From the NCBI GenBank assembly GCA_963825335.1, contig CAWGSP010000001.1:2232001-2296000 (forward strand): a DNA stretch of 64,000 bases, given 5' to 3'. The notes under the pieces are model-generated. The model did not search any database, had not been told where the DNA came from, and saw only the letters and a program-made list of their open reading frames with translations. Every line of letters starts with the position of its first letter. The stretch's first letter is position 1. Positions 19,301 to 30,400 of this stretch are shown piece after piece. The position numbers and the translations under genes were made by a program. This DNA comes from Methanobacterium_B sp963825335. GTDB lineage: Archaea; Methanobacteriota; Methanobacteria; Methanobacteriales; Methanobacteriaceae.

Positions 19301-19507
19301 TTAAACCATTTTAATAGCTAATTCTATATCAGATGCTTTGACAGTTTTTCTTCCTGCGTGTTTTGCAAGTTTAACAGCTTCCTTAGCTATCTGTTCACCT
19401 GATTCTTCTAGTACCTTGGTTAATTCTTCCTTTGCATCCAAACTTACTCTTTGAGCACCAGAATTTTTAATTATCCTTCCTACCGTAACAATTGGTAATT
19501 CACTAAT
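19301..19507 (-). CDS. archaeal histone (HMf type), apparent ATT start
   Basis: A 68-residue histone-fold protein: SELPIVTVGRIIKNSGAQRV, then the long central helix and the conserved AKHAGRKTVKASDIELAI end. It dimerises and wraps DNA in the nucleoid. Archaeal histones are 66-70 residues and start with Met one or two residues before ELPIAP. Here that codon is ATT at 19507, preceded by GGAAGGTG at 19513-19520. The nearest upstream in-frame ATG (19642) would add 45 hydrophobic residues never seen in histones, and that stretch contains a TATA box. So an ATT start is the best reading. Single gene. Confidence 0.9.
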   Translation of the reverse strand: MSELPIVTVGRIIKNSGAQRVSLDAKEELTKVLEESGEQIAKEAVKLAKHAGRKTVKASDIELAIKMV

Positions 19508-19512
19508 AATAA

Positions 19513-19520
19513 CACCTTCC
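19513..19520 (-). promoter_or_regulatory. Shine-Dalgarno deciding an ATT start (histone)
   Basis: GGAAGGTG on the minus strand; its AAGG core ends 7 bases before the ATT at 19507, and GGTG ends 5 bases before it. Confidence 0.65.
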
Positions 19521-19623
19521 GTCTGATTATTAAACCCATAAACTATTTTAAATTCATAAATTACATTGTTTAAGATACACCATTTCGATAATATAATCAA
19601 ACAAGTAAAATCAAGACTTATTA

Positions 19624-19632
19624 TTATATAAA
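19624..19632 (-). promoter_or_regulatory. TATA box upstream of the histone
   Basis: TTTATATAA on the minus strand, about 120 bases before the histone start. It would give a leader of roughly 95 bases. It lies inside the spurious N-terminal extension of the histone frame. Confidence 0.45.
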
Positions 19633-19820
19633 CATATTCCATAATTATTAATAATGATTAATAAACCTCTATTAATAATACTTTAATAATTTAAATTCCA
19701 TTCACCTTTTTTTGAATAAATTACTAATTTAGTAAAAAAATATAGAATTTAGACAGTTCATTTTTAAACTAGAGATGATTTACGTGTTCTTTGCTAATCT
19801 ATTCTTTTTAATTTAAAAAT

Positions 19821-20615
19821 TCAATAAGTTGAATAGGAGAAGGGCAATTCAGATGTTGTAATTTTTTGTTCCATAGTGTAATGAGCCAAAAGTTTTTCAT
19901 GGCCTGTTTCCGTTTTTATCTGGTATGCGAATATTTCATTGTCTTTAATTAAAATTTTATTATAGGCAGAATAGTTATCTCCGTACAGTCTGGTTGTTGT
20001 TGCTGTGCCGGAATTTAAGATGATCATGTCCTCAATTTTCCATGCATTGGAAACATGTTTATGTCCGTTTAAAACCATATTAACACCATGACTTATCAAT
20101 AATTTTAATACATCACCAGAATCTACCAGTATATTTCTTTCGCGGCCTGTTTGTGGTATTGGAAGGAGGTGGTGGTGAAATGTGACGAGTGTAAATCTGT
20201 TTCTTGGTATTCTGTTTAATACATCGTTTAACCATTCAATCTGATCGTATCCGATTTTACCGTTGTGCATGTCAGATTCTGAAGAATCTAGGCCTATAAT
20301 TATTATATCTTCGTTTTTATCAGTTTCAACAAATTTCCTTTCATTTATAAGCTTTCTAAAATGGTTTAAGCCCACGTTACATGCGTCGTGATTTCCTGGG
20401 ACAACAAATGTTTCAGCTATTGAATTCAGTTCTCCTATAAAATCTCTTGCATCGTTATATTCCTCTAGATATCCCATGGATGTTATATCACCTGCAATGA
20501 TTATGAGGTCGGGGTTTTCATATTCGATCTGAAATTTAAGATTATTTTTCAGTTTTTCACTGAATTTATACTCCCCAAAATGCAGGTCTGAAATTTGTAT
20601 GATTTTTTTTTCCAT
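19821..20615 (-). CDS. calcineurin-like metallophosphoesterase
   Basis: A 264-residue cytoplasmic phosphoesterase with the complete two-metal signature: QISDLHFGEY near the start, IIAGDITSMG, FVVPGNHDAC, TFHHHLLP and VLNGHKHVS. These supply the Asp, His and Asn ligands. Family members include cAMP/cGMP phosphodiesterases and DNA repair nucleases; the short length and single domain fit the cyclic-nucleotide or phosphodiester class, but the substrate is unknown. The start at 20615 is chosen because AGGTGG lies 6 bases upstream of MEKKIIQIS; a longer frame from 20648 has no such site. Confidence 0.88.
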   Translation of the reverse strand: MEKKIIQISDLHFGEYKFSEKLKNNLKFQIEYENPDLIIIAGDITSMGYLEEYNDARDFIGELNSIAETFVVPGNHDACNVGLNHFRKLINERKFVETDKNEDIIIIGLDSSESDMHNGKIGYDQIEWLNDVLNRIPRNRFTLVTFHHHLLPIPQTGRERNILVDSGDVLKLLISHGVNMVLNGHKHVSNAWKIEDMIILNSGTATTTRLYGDNYSAYNKILIKDNEIFAYQIKTETGHEKLLAHYTMEQKITTSELPFSYSTY

Positions 20616-21391
20616 TATTTCCACCTGAATATCAATATTTTCAACCAACTTGCCTCCAGGATTAATCGGACTCCTGGAGGCTTCAAATTATAGCAGGTTT
20701 GTCAACATGTATTTTGAAATAAACTAAACGATGAACATAATTGTTTACATGATTTTGAACCAATGTTTTTTGGCCGATATTTGTAATGCGAATAAATTTC
20801 CATGTTTATAAATTGGTTTCATACTATAAAAAACTTTACACAATTAGTCCAAAATAGTACCTATTATGCATTATTATTTTATTAGTAATCATTAATTGTG
20901 GCCTTATTGCTGATAAAAATATGATATTCCAAGCTGATCTTTAATATACTTTATTTGTCTAGATTCAAATAGGAATATTAGTTGACTTCTAAATTTTACT
21001 TCTTTGATCTTAAAATTACTTATTATCCAATCAATAAGATATTTTGTTTATTCACGATTTTATCAACACATTGTATTGCCTTTAGGATATTTTTTAAATT
21101 AGTGACAAAAAATTTTATTATTAAAAAAAAATAAATATTATGTTATATTCTAATTGATCGTTAGATGATAAAAAAAATTTAGTTAAAGATATCGAATTGC
21201 TGACATGGGAATATTTATTGTTACTTCATTTGATCCATTCTAATCATTCACAGTAATTTCATAATCAACACATACAGCTTTTATTCCGTACACATCGGAT
21301 TTGATTTAGAATTCGATTAATTTTTTTGGTTATTAAAAAATCTTTGGATCATTTACCAAAGTGTTTAAAAAATAGTAAAGGAGATGATGTA
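20616..21391. other. 776-base non-coding stretch between divergent genes
   Basis: AT-rich DNA carrying the promoters of the phosphoesterase (minus) and the SnoaL-like gene (plus). No gene or repeat recognised. Confidence 0.4.
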
Positions 21392-21823
21392 ATGGGTGTT
21401 GAAGAAAATATGAGATTGATGAAGACTTTAGACGATTCATGGAACTCTCAGGATTGGGATACTTTCAAAGATATGCATCACGAAGAAGTTGAAGTGTTTT
21501 GGCCGGGTCAACCAGATCCAACCGAAGGCGTAGATGCTCACCAATTGGAGTCTATGGAATTTTTTAAAACATTCCCAGATAACCATGTAAATAACGATCC
21601 CTATATGGTGCTTTTTGGTCAAGATGATTGGACATGTTCTGTTGCAGAGTTTACAGGTACAATGAAAGGTCCAATGAATTCAGAAGAAGGGGTGATTCTG
21701 CCAACTAATAAAACATTTAAAGTAAAATTCTGCACAGTGGCCCACTGGAAAGATGGTAAAATAGTCGAAGAAAATCTATTCTACGACCAAGTCGGACTCA
21801 TGAAACAATTAGATTTGATGTAA
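21392..21823 (+). CDS. SnoaL-like / NTF2-fold protein
   Basis: A 143-residue protein with the SnoaL polyketide-cyclase fold pattern: WNSQDWDTFKDMHHEEVEVFWPG at the N-terminus, a central FKTFPDNHV helix, and closing strands VAHWKDGKIVEENLFYDQVGLMKQL. Such proteins bind small hydrophobic ligands or catalyse ring closure or isomerisation; the ligand is not predictable. The start at 21392 follows AAAGGAGATG at 9-base spacing; the frame could be extended upstream to 21326 without support. Single gene. Confidence 0.82.
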   Translation: MGVEENMRLMKTLDDSWNSQDWDTFKDMHHEEVEVFWPGQPDPTEGVDAHQLESMEFFKTFPDNHVNNDPYMVLFGQDDWTCSVAEFTGTMKGPMNSEEGVILPTNKTFKVKFCTVAHWKDGKIVEENLFYDQVGLMKQLDLM

Positions 21824-23210
21824 ACTATTTTTTAGAGTTTGATAAGATTTCAAACTCACTTTTCTGTTTATTTAAACTAATTAAGAATTAATTTTTTTTA
21901 TCATAATTTCATACGAATAGATCCGAAGTTCAAAAGGTGATTATTCATCACGATTTCTCATTAAATACGGATAAGATCTTATTTATCATTATTAGTAGCC
22001 TATTGAATCATCATTAAATTACTTAATTAAATTTGTTTCATTTTATACAACTTCTAACATGGACTTGTTTTTTATTCTCATATTTTCTCGCATCTTTATA
22101 ATAATTCAATATGAATGGATAATATTATTATTTAATTCAAGAATGCAGTCATAAAATCGGTCAGATATCATTACACTGTTGAACTTGGTTGGGTGTTTTT
22201 ACAAATTCTTATGGTAAACAAACCATTTGAATTGGATAATTTTGTATGAATTGATTAATTTTTTTTAAGAAATGAATGAGATTAGCTAATATTATCATAA
22301 TTTTCAAATTTGGCTCCTAAGATTATATAACAACCCTAAGGTATGTATATTTAAAATATTCTGTGTTGAATTATTGTTAATTTTAGAAGTAAGTTCGTAA
22401 GAATGCTATCTGCATATTCCTTTACAAATAATAACAATCAACCTTTCATTATCCCTGTTAATAATATAAATGAAGTAGTTGTGTAAATAATGGACATGTA
22501 TCAACGGTTTGCCAATACTTGTGCACATAACAATCACTAGTATAAAATAAAATTAGAATCCCACATTTGACAAGTTGATGATTTTAAAAGGGTATGCTGT
22601 AATTTACAAACACATTGGTGACGGTTACTTAAATTACTAAATAATGTATTTTGTTCATCTGTAAACCTATAACCCTCATTATTCCAAATGTTTCAATGAA
22701 ATTTATTTATTATAACAAAAGTTCTACAGATTTCCAATACTACCACATAATATTTTTAGTTCATACGGCCCAGATAAACTTTTAATTAAGATCAAAAAGG
22801 TTTAAACACTTAAACAAAACTCGAACCATACAGCACTATCTTATGAAAACATGAAAAATCAGTACAAAAGTTTATATAATTAAACTTTTCCATTATATAT
22901 TAAGTAATAAAAAGTAGGATTATTGTAAGATTTATTTGTGATAACATTGTAATCGTGGTTTATTAATGCAGGCATTAAATTTTGAACTTACAATAAAACA
23001 GGTAAATAAAGCACTGATTCAAAATTAACAGGATAATAAGTCAATATAAATCTTCTTTTTTTGGCTTCCCTTCTGGTTATTATTGTTATCACTATTATGT
23101 GGAAACTCATGTGGAAACTCTGGCTGCGAGAGAATCCATGTGTCCACCATTGAGTAAACAATAGAACCTAATTGATAGTTATAATGGGTAAAATACACTT
23201 GTTGAATTAA
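21824..23210. other. 1.4-kb stretch without intact genes
   Basis: Very AT-rich. The only coding-like trace is a short plus-strand frame at about 22140-22260 reading VRYHYTVELGWVFLQILMV with no start and no recognised family, probably chance or a remnant. No tRNA, repeat array or other feature was found by eye. Confidence 0.35.
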
Positions 23211-23769
23211 ATATTACAGTTACCAGACAGAATTAAACACACAGGTAATTGTGTAACTGCTTTAAAACAGATAAAAAAATCCGAAAACATACCAATAGCT
23301 GTTGAAACCTACAATTCAAACATAAACGCATTAAATGACTTAAGCAACAACCTAAATTAAGAATACCAAGATATTATTAAAACAGAAGTGAAATAAATAC
23401 AAATGATACAAAAACAGATTCTAAATGATAATGACACCGCAAACAACTGCATAACAACGACAGTACTACTAGTACTATATTAGGATACACAGAACTTGAG
23501 CTGGAGCCGCAGGAACTGCCCTATAAATTACTGGTGCAGGCATCTTAGGTTTATCTTTTTTTAAAGCATCAACGTTAATGGCTGCTACAATGGCGGTCCA
23601 GGAAGCAGACGTTGCTCTTACCACTGCAATAATGGCGACGACAACAGGAGCATCTATGATCTCAGCAATTTCATTGACAGTAATGGGTGTGGGCGCAGTA
23701 TTAGCACTGGCTTCATTGGCCTGCCTTATAGCTTACATGGTTAGTAGAAATGGGTGGTGGAAACTATAA
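23211..23769 (+). pseudogene. degraded helical/membrane protein gene
   Basis: A coding-like sequence broken by stops and at least one frame change. The first part reads CVTALKQIKKSENIPIAVET, then YNSNINALNDLSNNLN, a stop, EYQDIIKTEVK, a stop and IQMIQKQ in the same frame. After a frame change comes a hydrophobic Ala/Gly/Thr-rich part, ITGAGILGLSFFKASTLMAA, continuing to the end at 23769 as two hydrophobic helices closing with MVSRNGWWKL. The last 63 codons are open and could still be translated from an ATG at 23578, but the break-up upstream argues for a pseudogene. Family unknown. Confidence 0.5.
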
Positions 23770-24168
23770 AAAAGAGACTCAACTTCCTTTTTTTATTTGG
23801 TTAAAAGCCAATCTATTTTAAATCAAAAGGTATTTGATTATAATGGATGGGCTGACCATAATGTCCGTAGAACTAATTTTAGAATGTTTACAACCATACA
23901 AGCAAAGAGTCAAAAAAGGAAAATTTTCAAACTGCACATCTAACCATAAATATACGTTGGATAAAATATAAAATTCTTTATTTTATTTTTTTTAATATCG
24001 ATAAAATTATCAGTACCAACAATTATTATTGGTAACCGATGAAAAAAGAGAAAAAGGAACATATTTGTCTGAGATTGATTCCTGTTAATACTATCAGCGA
24101 TTATTGGGTTGTTTTTAATCCTTAATTAAATATTTGCGATTCTAGGGAGATTAAAACTTTGATTAAAT
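23770..24168. other. 399-base stretch, possible short fragment
   Basis: A 43-codon plus-strand frame from 23843 (MDGLTIMSVELILECLQPYK) has no clear Shine-Dalgarno and no known family. Otherwise AT-rich spacer between convergent transcripts. Confidence 0.3.
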
Positions 24169-24492
24169 TCATTTTTTAACCAGTTCCCTTTTATCATACC
24201 ATTTACCACCAAATTCGATCCAATCTTTGGGTTCTGATTTAATATTTCCATCATTATCATACACTATCTTTTGATGGGGTTCGTTTACTAATTTATCTGA
24301 ACGTTTGGGATTTTTGATATGGATTATTGTGCTGAATATATCTGCAGCAGTTAAATCATGGATCTTTTCCATGATAAATTTGATTTCATCTGGATCAGAA
24401 TCAAAATTTTGGGAATATATATTTAAAACTTCTTGAGAGTTTACTCCATATTTTTTGTCTACTTCTTTTAAGAGTTCTTCTGCTTTCACCAT
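24169..24492 (-). CDS. uncharacterised 107-residue cytoplasmic protein
   Basis: A soluble, charged protein: an N-terminal helix KAEELLKEVDKKYGVNSQEV, a middle LTAADIFSTIIHIKNP segment, and a C-terminus that reads IEFGGKWYDKRELVKK, a pattern seen at the ends of small domains of unknown function. GGTGATG stands at good spacing before the ATG. I do not recognise the family. It lies 100 bases downstream of the ARPP-1 gene and may be in the same transcript. Confidence 0.65.
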   Translation of the reverse strand: MVKAEELLKEVDKKYGVNSQEVLNIYSQNFDSDPDEIKFIMEKIHDLTAADIFSTIIHIKNPKRSDKLVNEPHQKIVYDNDGNIKSEPKDWIEFGGKWYDKRELVKK

Positions 24493-24592
24493 TAATCATC
24501 ACCATTTTATTCTTGTATTTATATTACCAAATAAAATTTTACATTTACTAATGAGTTTTATTTAATAAATAAATTTATAATATCGCCTTAAA

Positions 24593-25564
24593 TTAATAAG
24601 GGTCAGATACCCTCATTTCCCTACCATCCTCTATCTCGAGATTCTTGAATATTGATACATGAATAACTTCGTTGTTGAATACGAGTGTTGAACCTACATA
24701 AGAATCACTTGCAAATCTATAGTCTGAACCATATCCAACGGATTTATTCTTGGTTTCTTCACTAGTTATGATCTCTTCAATAAACTTGCGTGTTATGTCC
24801 AAGTCTATGTCTGGTTTTAAATATTCATCTTGGTTGTGGACCATTGAATCAAGTGCGTAACTTTTTATTAATTTTTTATGTAGAATTTCATAGGCTGATG
24901 CACTGGAAATAACATCTAAACCTATGATTTCACCGTTAACAAATACCATAAGGCCATTTTGACCTTCAACTGGTTTAAATGTTTTTATGTAGTTATCTAA
25001 ATCATCAGATTTAGCCTCGTAGACATCGGACATTGCACTTGTAGGTGAATGTATGGCATTTTTATCCTGGAGTGTTCGGATTTCATCCCATACCATGCGT
25101 TGGTCAGATGAATACTCACCAGAGTTTTCGAGGGATCTTTTTACCGATGCTAATTTTACATTTCTAAGTTGATAAGATGCCAGTCTGTTTGAATCTGTGA
25201 AATTTTTAGTGGTGTACGACCACCTGCCCTGTTCAACACAACTTACAGGAATTAATGTCTCAAATTTCTCTGTAAGAAGCATGGTAGTGTTAACGATTCT
25301 ATTCTGTTTGGCACCAACCAGTTCCTCGCCATCTAAAATTAAAACTGGTAAATCAGCAAAATTCTTTACTTTGAGTTCTGGGACATCACCAGAATCATCT
25401 ACCTCTGTAATCTCAATGAGGTTTTCGTCCATTGCCTCTTTTAAAGTCAGATATTTAGTACTTCCTTCATTACCGCTGCAAACTGGTAATACAACCATTT
25501 CATTGTACTGCTGTATTTCACCAAATTTTAATCCGTAAAAATATTCTGCCATACAAAAGTTCAT
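24593..25564 (-). CDS. ARPP-1 family protein
   Basis: A 323-residue cytoplasmic protein. The segment VLILDGEELVGAKQNRIVNTT followed by LIPVSCVEQGRWSY is the hallmark of the ARPP-1 domain (named for association with ADP-ribosylglycohydrolase and phosphatase genes). A second conserved half contains YIKTFKPVEGQNGLMVFVNGEIIGLDV. Biochemical role unknown; links to ADP-ribose or nucleotide signalling come from gene neighbourhoods in other genomes and no such partner is seen here. The start at 25564 follows GGAGGT at 8 bases; the upstream ATG at 25579 lies before that site. Confidence 0.85.
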   Translation of the reverse strand: MNFCMAEYFYGLKFGEIQQYNEMVVLPVCSGNEGSTKYLTLKEAMDENLIEITEVDDSGDVPELKVKNFADLPVLILDGEELVGAKQNRIVNTTMLLTEKFETLIPVSCVEQGRWSYTTKNFTDSNRLASYQLRNVKLASVKRSLENSGEYSSDQRMVWDEIRTLQDKNAIHSPTSAMSDVYEAKSDDLDNYIKTFKPVEGQNGLMVFVNGEIIGLDVISSASAYEILHKKLIKSYALDSMVHNQDEYLKPDIDLDITRKFIEEIITSEETKNKSVGYGSDYRFASDSYVGSTLVFNNEVIHVSIFKNLEIEDGREMRVSDPY

Positions 25565-25781
25565 AATAATAACCTCCAAATATCTCGTGTTTTATTTGTA
25601 AATATCTTCATTGAATTGATTTTTTTTATTTTTAGTCTTAAGAAGTGTAATTTTGAAATCTATTCATGTTCTTAACCCAATACTTTTGCATGATCTGCAA
25701 ATAGTATATTGTATAACGAGTTAAATAGGTATTATAGCCCATACAAGCCGAATTCGCAAAAAAAATTATTGTTATAATTTT

Positions 25782-26207
25782 TTAAGATTTCAAGTTTACA
25801 GTCTGGTTATAAATGGATTGGGATGTATCTCCACCACTAAAAACTGAATCAAAGATATAAATTTCCACTTTGGCGGGTGTACCTTTCTGGTACAATGAAT
25901 CTTCACCTGATGCTTTGTAAATTTGTCCAGCTTGTGCATTATTAACATTCCAGAGCAGATTGGATGTTTGAATGATGGCACCGCTTGAATCATACCATAT
26001 TGCGTCCATTTCAAGATAATTAATGTTCTCATTCGGTTTTATTACTGCGTTGATATTGTAAAAACCATCACCAGTTGATGATACTGATATGTTGGTGACG
26101 TTTATTTCGGATTGTCCTCCTGAAGAGGAACTATCGTTGCTTATACATCCACTGACTGCTACAACTGCAATTATCAGTAAAATTCCACCCATAATAATTT
26201 TTTTCAT
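25782..26207 (-). CDS. small lipoprotein
   Basis: A 141-residue secreted protein. MKKIIMGGILLIIAVVAVSG is followed by Cys in a lipobox-like AVSGC, then a Ser/Gly linker and a beta-sandwich-like domain (VTNISVSSTGDGFYNINAVI). The N-terminus marks it as membrane-anchored. The domain resembles FxLYD/DUF-type Ig-like modules but is not assigned. GGTG stands 6 bases before the ATG. Only 17 bases separate it from the upstream zinc-ribbon gene, so the two are an operon. A longer reading frame upstream overlaps the zinc-ribbon gene and is rejected. Confidence 0.8.
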   Translation of the reverse strand: MKKIIMGGILLIIAVVAVSGCISNDSSSSGGQSEINVTNISVSSTGDGFYNINAVIKPNENINYLEMDAIWYDSSGAIIQTSNLLWNVNNAQAGQIYKASGEDSLYQKGTPAKVEIYIFDSVFSGGDTSQSIYNQTVNLKS

Positions 26208-26224
26208 TTTAACACCCACTAATA

Positions 26225-26620
26225 TTATTTCCTTAATACCGCAGTTAGTCCGCCTAATCCTAATAATACCGCTCCAAGAACTCCAAATAATGATATGCTT
26301 ATCAGTAACCATACAGCACTTACCAATAGGATAATTCCACCCCATTTAGAATTTTGTGTGACATAAAGCGCACCCACTATCCCAAAAATGGATGCCAAAA
26401 CAGCGCTTAAACCCAAACTGCTCATGCTGGGCGCGAAAGCAGAGAACATCAGGGCAAATATTCCACCTATCAGCCCAAAAATCCCCCCAATTATCCCTAA
26501 TACCAGTTCAATGGTTCTAGAAGTCTTTTTCATTTCTACCCTTTTGCTATCATAACCACAGTTTTTGCAGTAAGTTACATCATCAGCATTCTCGCTTCCA
26601 CATTTTTTACAATATATCAT
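26225..26620 (-). CDS. zinc-ribbon membrane protein (DUF4064-like)
   Basis: A 131-residue protein with an N-terminal zinc ribbon, YCKKCGSENADDVTYCKNCG (CxxC...CxxC), followed by four hydrophobic helices rich in glycine and alanine (GIIGGIFGLIGGIFAL). This zinc_ribbon_2 plus DUF4064-type layout is widespread in methanogens; function unknown. GAGGTG precedes the ATG. First gene of a two-gene operon with the lipoprotein. Confidence 0.85.
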   Translation of the reverse strand: MIYCKKCGSENADDVTYCKNCGYDSKRVEMKKTSRTIELVLGIIGGIFGLIGGIFALMFSAFAPSMSSLGLSAVLASIFGIVGALYVTQNSKWGGIILLVSAVWLLISISLFGVLGAVLLGLGGLTAVLRK

Positions 26621-27038
26621 ATTAACACCTCAACAAATACATTAATTTACTATATATTAAATGTTTAGTATAGAATTAAAATAGAAAAAATTATATTGTA
26701 TACCTTTAATATGTAATATAAAAATATTGACTATCAAATACAGTAAAAGAATGTCGGTTTAAAAAGCCCATTAAATCTATCATATAACTGAATACAAATT
26801 AAACATACTTCAATACAGTTTTGAATCTATGAAAGTCCGAAAATGGTCGAGGAATATAAAAACTAAAAAAAAAGAATTGAAAAATATTATATAATAAGCT
26901 GTATCACTTGCAGAAAGAGAAATGTATGGAATATCTATTGATATCTTTTAATTAACTATTTTTTTTATTATCTATATTAAAAACTTTTAAAAATTTTAAA
27001 GCATCTGACATTTTGGTTATCGATATGGGTATGAAAAA
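26621..27038. other. 418-base non-coding stretch
   Basis: AT-rich spacer between the divergent zinc-ribbon operon and the Rieske pseudogene. No coding signal. Confidence 0.35.
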
Positions 27039-27367
27039 ATGGACGATTTTATAGAGGTACGTACAACAGATGAGTTAGCTGATAAAAGCTATGAAAACGT
27101 TCAATGTTAAACGAACGAGAGATGTTTGTTGCAAGGGTTGCAGATAAATATTACTCTGCCGATTACAAATGTCCACATATGGGTGGAATCCTATCAATGG
27201 GGATTTGAATGGGACAGTTGTTTACTTGTCCGAGACATCACGGTCCGTTTGATTTAACAGATGGGCATTTAATAAAGTGGACAGACTAGACTGGTCTAAA
27301 ATTGACCGCAAGTAAAATATTCAGGTCTCCAAGACCACTTAAAACCCATCATGTCAAAGTAGATTGA
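27039..27367 (+). pseudogene. Rieske [2Fe-2S] ferredoxin pseudogene
   Basis: Read across frames it gives MDDFIEVRTTDELADKSYENV, then EMFVARVADKYYSADYKCPH with MGGILSMG, then DLNGTVV, TCPRHHGPFDLTDGHLIKWT, an in-frame stop, and TGLKLTASKIFRSPRPLKTH. The CPHMGG and CPRHHGPFDL boxes are the two Cys-His pairs that hold a Rieske cluster. At least three frame changes and one stop (TAG inside LIKWTD*TGL) break it. An intact copy would be about 105 residues, the size of NirD-like Rieske ferredoxins. It is dead unless the sequence has several errors. Confidence 0.85.
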
Positions 27368-27426
27368 GAGAAAATATTAATTATACTCGAATAAACAATT
27401 TTTAGATTAATTCAACCAAACTGATG

Positions 27427-30400
27427 TTATTTAGCTGTAGTTGGGGATAAATCTGTGATGGGTATGGTGAAGTAAAATGTCGAACCTACTCCGAGTTCAG
27501 ATTCTGCCCAGATCTCCCCACCTTGTTGAAGTACAATTTTTTGTGCTATTGCAAGACCTATTCCAGTTCCTTCATATTCCTCATGGGTGTGAAGTCTTTG
27601 AAAGATCGTGAATATACGTTCCAAATGTTCGTGAGACATTCCAATTCCATTATCTTTAATGCAGAAAAGATATAGGTTCTTCTCTTTCTTAGCAGATATG
27701 TGAATTTTGGGGGTTTCTTCTCCACGATATTTAATCGCATTTCCTATGATGTTTTGGAAGAGCTGAACCTTTAGCTGAGCATCACCTCTGATAGTCGGCA
27801 GCGGATCATGAGTAATAACGGCATTATTTTCTTCTATTTTGACTTTCAAGTTTATTAAGGCATCTTTTAGTACGTTTTCAAAATTAACATCGGTCAATTC
27901 TCTTTTGTTGGTGGTTATTTTTGAGTACTGGAGTAGATCATTTGTCATGTTGTCCATGCGTTTTGCACCATTGACTGCAAATTCAATAAAATCGTTAGCA
28001 TCTTGGTCCAGTTGATCCTTGTATCTCCTCTCTAACAGTTGTAAAAAGCTGGTTATCATTCTCAATGGTTCTCGTAGATCGTGGGATGTTATATATGCAA
28101 ACTGTTCGAGTTCTTTATTGGATCTGGCCAAGTTTTTCATGTTTTCTTTTATTTCTATTTCTGCTTTTTTACGCATTAAAACTTCTACAAATGCCACAGA
28201 AAGGGCCTCAATGTTAGTTTTATCCGTTTGATCGTAACCAGATTTTTTATTGGCTAACGCGATCATTCCAATTGTTTTTCCACCTTTTTTAAGTGGAACT
28301 CCTAAAAATGATGTTATGGGCGGATGTCCTTTGGGTAAACCTCTACGATCAGGGTCAGAGTCTGGTTGATTAACGATCTGTGACCTCTCTTCTTTTATGG
28401 TTCTCCCCCAATAACTGACGATTTCCATGTCTTTCAACAGTTCATGAGCATTTGGTGTTTCACACATTTCCCATGCTGGAGGAGTCAATGCCCGATCATC
28501 TAAACGTCCATTTTGGTTAATTTCTCCAAAAAATCCTATTTGACTTTCGGTCAGTTCTTCTGCTGCTTCGAGACATTTTTGTATAATTTCACTCTCTGTC
28601 TCGGTTGTCAAAGATTCTTCGAAAACTTTATTTATCGCGTCCAGCAGTTTTCTATGCATTAGACTTTCTTCAGCTGCTTTTTTATTTTCGGTTACATCAT
28701 GGATCAATCCTTCAATACCCTGAACCCGTCCTTTATCATCATAGTAAAACTGGGTATTCTGAGACCCGAAGAAGGTAGAACCGTCCCTCCGCAAGGAAAG
28801 GATCTCGAAGTTTTCGACTTTACCATATTTATCGAGTTTTTCTTGCAATTTTATCATGTCTTCATGATTTTTGAAAAGTGTAACTACTGGAATACCCATC
28901 ATTTCGTGTGTTGAATCAAATCTATACATTTGAGCTGCTGATGGATTTGCTAATACGATTTTACCCTCTTTATCTGTTTGGATATAGGCATCTTGTATAT
29001 TGTCGAGTATGCTCCTGTATTTTTCTTCCCTTTTTCTTATCTTACTAAATAGTTGAGCATTCTCAATTGATTGTGATAGTGACGATGCCAGTTTGTTTAC
29101 AAAGTCTATTTGGGCTTTGCTAAACTTGGTTGATCTTTGGTGATGATAAAATGCGATGATGCCCATTACTCTATCTTTGAGTATTATTGGAGCTACCAAG
29201 ATTGAAGAAATTCCATGTAGTTTCATTTGATCTTTATTTACAATTGAATCATTTTGTGCATCATTGAATACCACTGCTTTTCTTTTATTGGCCACATAAA
29301 CAGATATTGGTGATTCTTTGCCAGACTTAACCATTCCCAGTATGTTGTCGGGAAAATTGTAAACGTATTTAGCAATCCATTTATCCCCTTCAAACAAGTT
29401 GATGACCGATGACTCTGCATCTACAGCTTTAGCTCCTTCTTCAACGATCATCTGCATGATCTCATCGTATTCCAGGGTAGAATTAATGTATTTATTCATG
29501 GTGTTCAAGGTGTTGCTGAGTATTTCTCTTTCCTTCCTCTCAGTGATATCATGGATAAAATTAATGTATAGCACGTTGTTGTCGAGTTGAATATGTTCTG
29601 TTCTAGAAATTACTGTTCGTTTCGCACCTGATTTAGTTCTTATCTCTAACTCCATATCTTTAATGGAATTTTTTTGAGCTTCTGTCAAGTACCGTTTGCG
29701 TTTTTCATTATCTATAAAATTTAATTCTGATGGTTTATGGTCAATTAGTTCTTCCCTTCTGTAACCCGTTAATTTTAGATAGCTTTCATTCACATCGATC
29801 CATTTGACACCATCACTCAATGACATTGCAGCCGGATTAGAATAGAAAGATTTATAGAATTTATCTTCACTTTCAATTAAGGCTTGATTCACACGTAATA
29901 ATTTGTCCCGCTGCTTTTGAAGCTCGATATTAGCACTTTGGAGTTCTTCTGTAGTGCATCTTAGTTCTTCATTTGAGGTTTGAAGTTCCTCTGTGAGTTG
30001 TTGTTCATTCTCCAACAGTTCATTTTTACGTTTTTCCTCGTGTTTTAATTCAGTTATGTCTCGATAAACCATCACATATCCCAAAGTATTTCCATATTCG
30101 TCCATAATTTTGATTGAATTCACTTCTGTGATGATCTCGTTTCCATCACGATGTTTTGTACCGATGATCCTGTTGTATTTACCAGTATGATTCAATTCAT
30201 CGATGATTGTTTCCCGCTCACCTGGAGCATATGTTGGACGTACAAGATCTTTTATTGCCCTACCAATTGCTTCGGTTTTTGAGTAGCCATATATCTGTTC
30301 AGCAGCTTTGTTCCAGTAGTTCACACGAAAATTTGTATCCGATCCAACTATGGCATCACTCACATCACTCAACAACAAAGAATGGTATTGTATTTGTTGT

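Noticed and set aside
19508..19642. N-terminal extension of the histone frame to an ATG at 19642
   Set aside because: Histones never carry such a hydrophobic extension; no ribosome site precedes it and it contains a TATA box.
22140..22260. Short plus-strand frame VRYHYTVELGWVFLQILMV
   Set aside because: No start codon, no ribosome site, no family; may be a remnant but cannot be supported.
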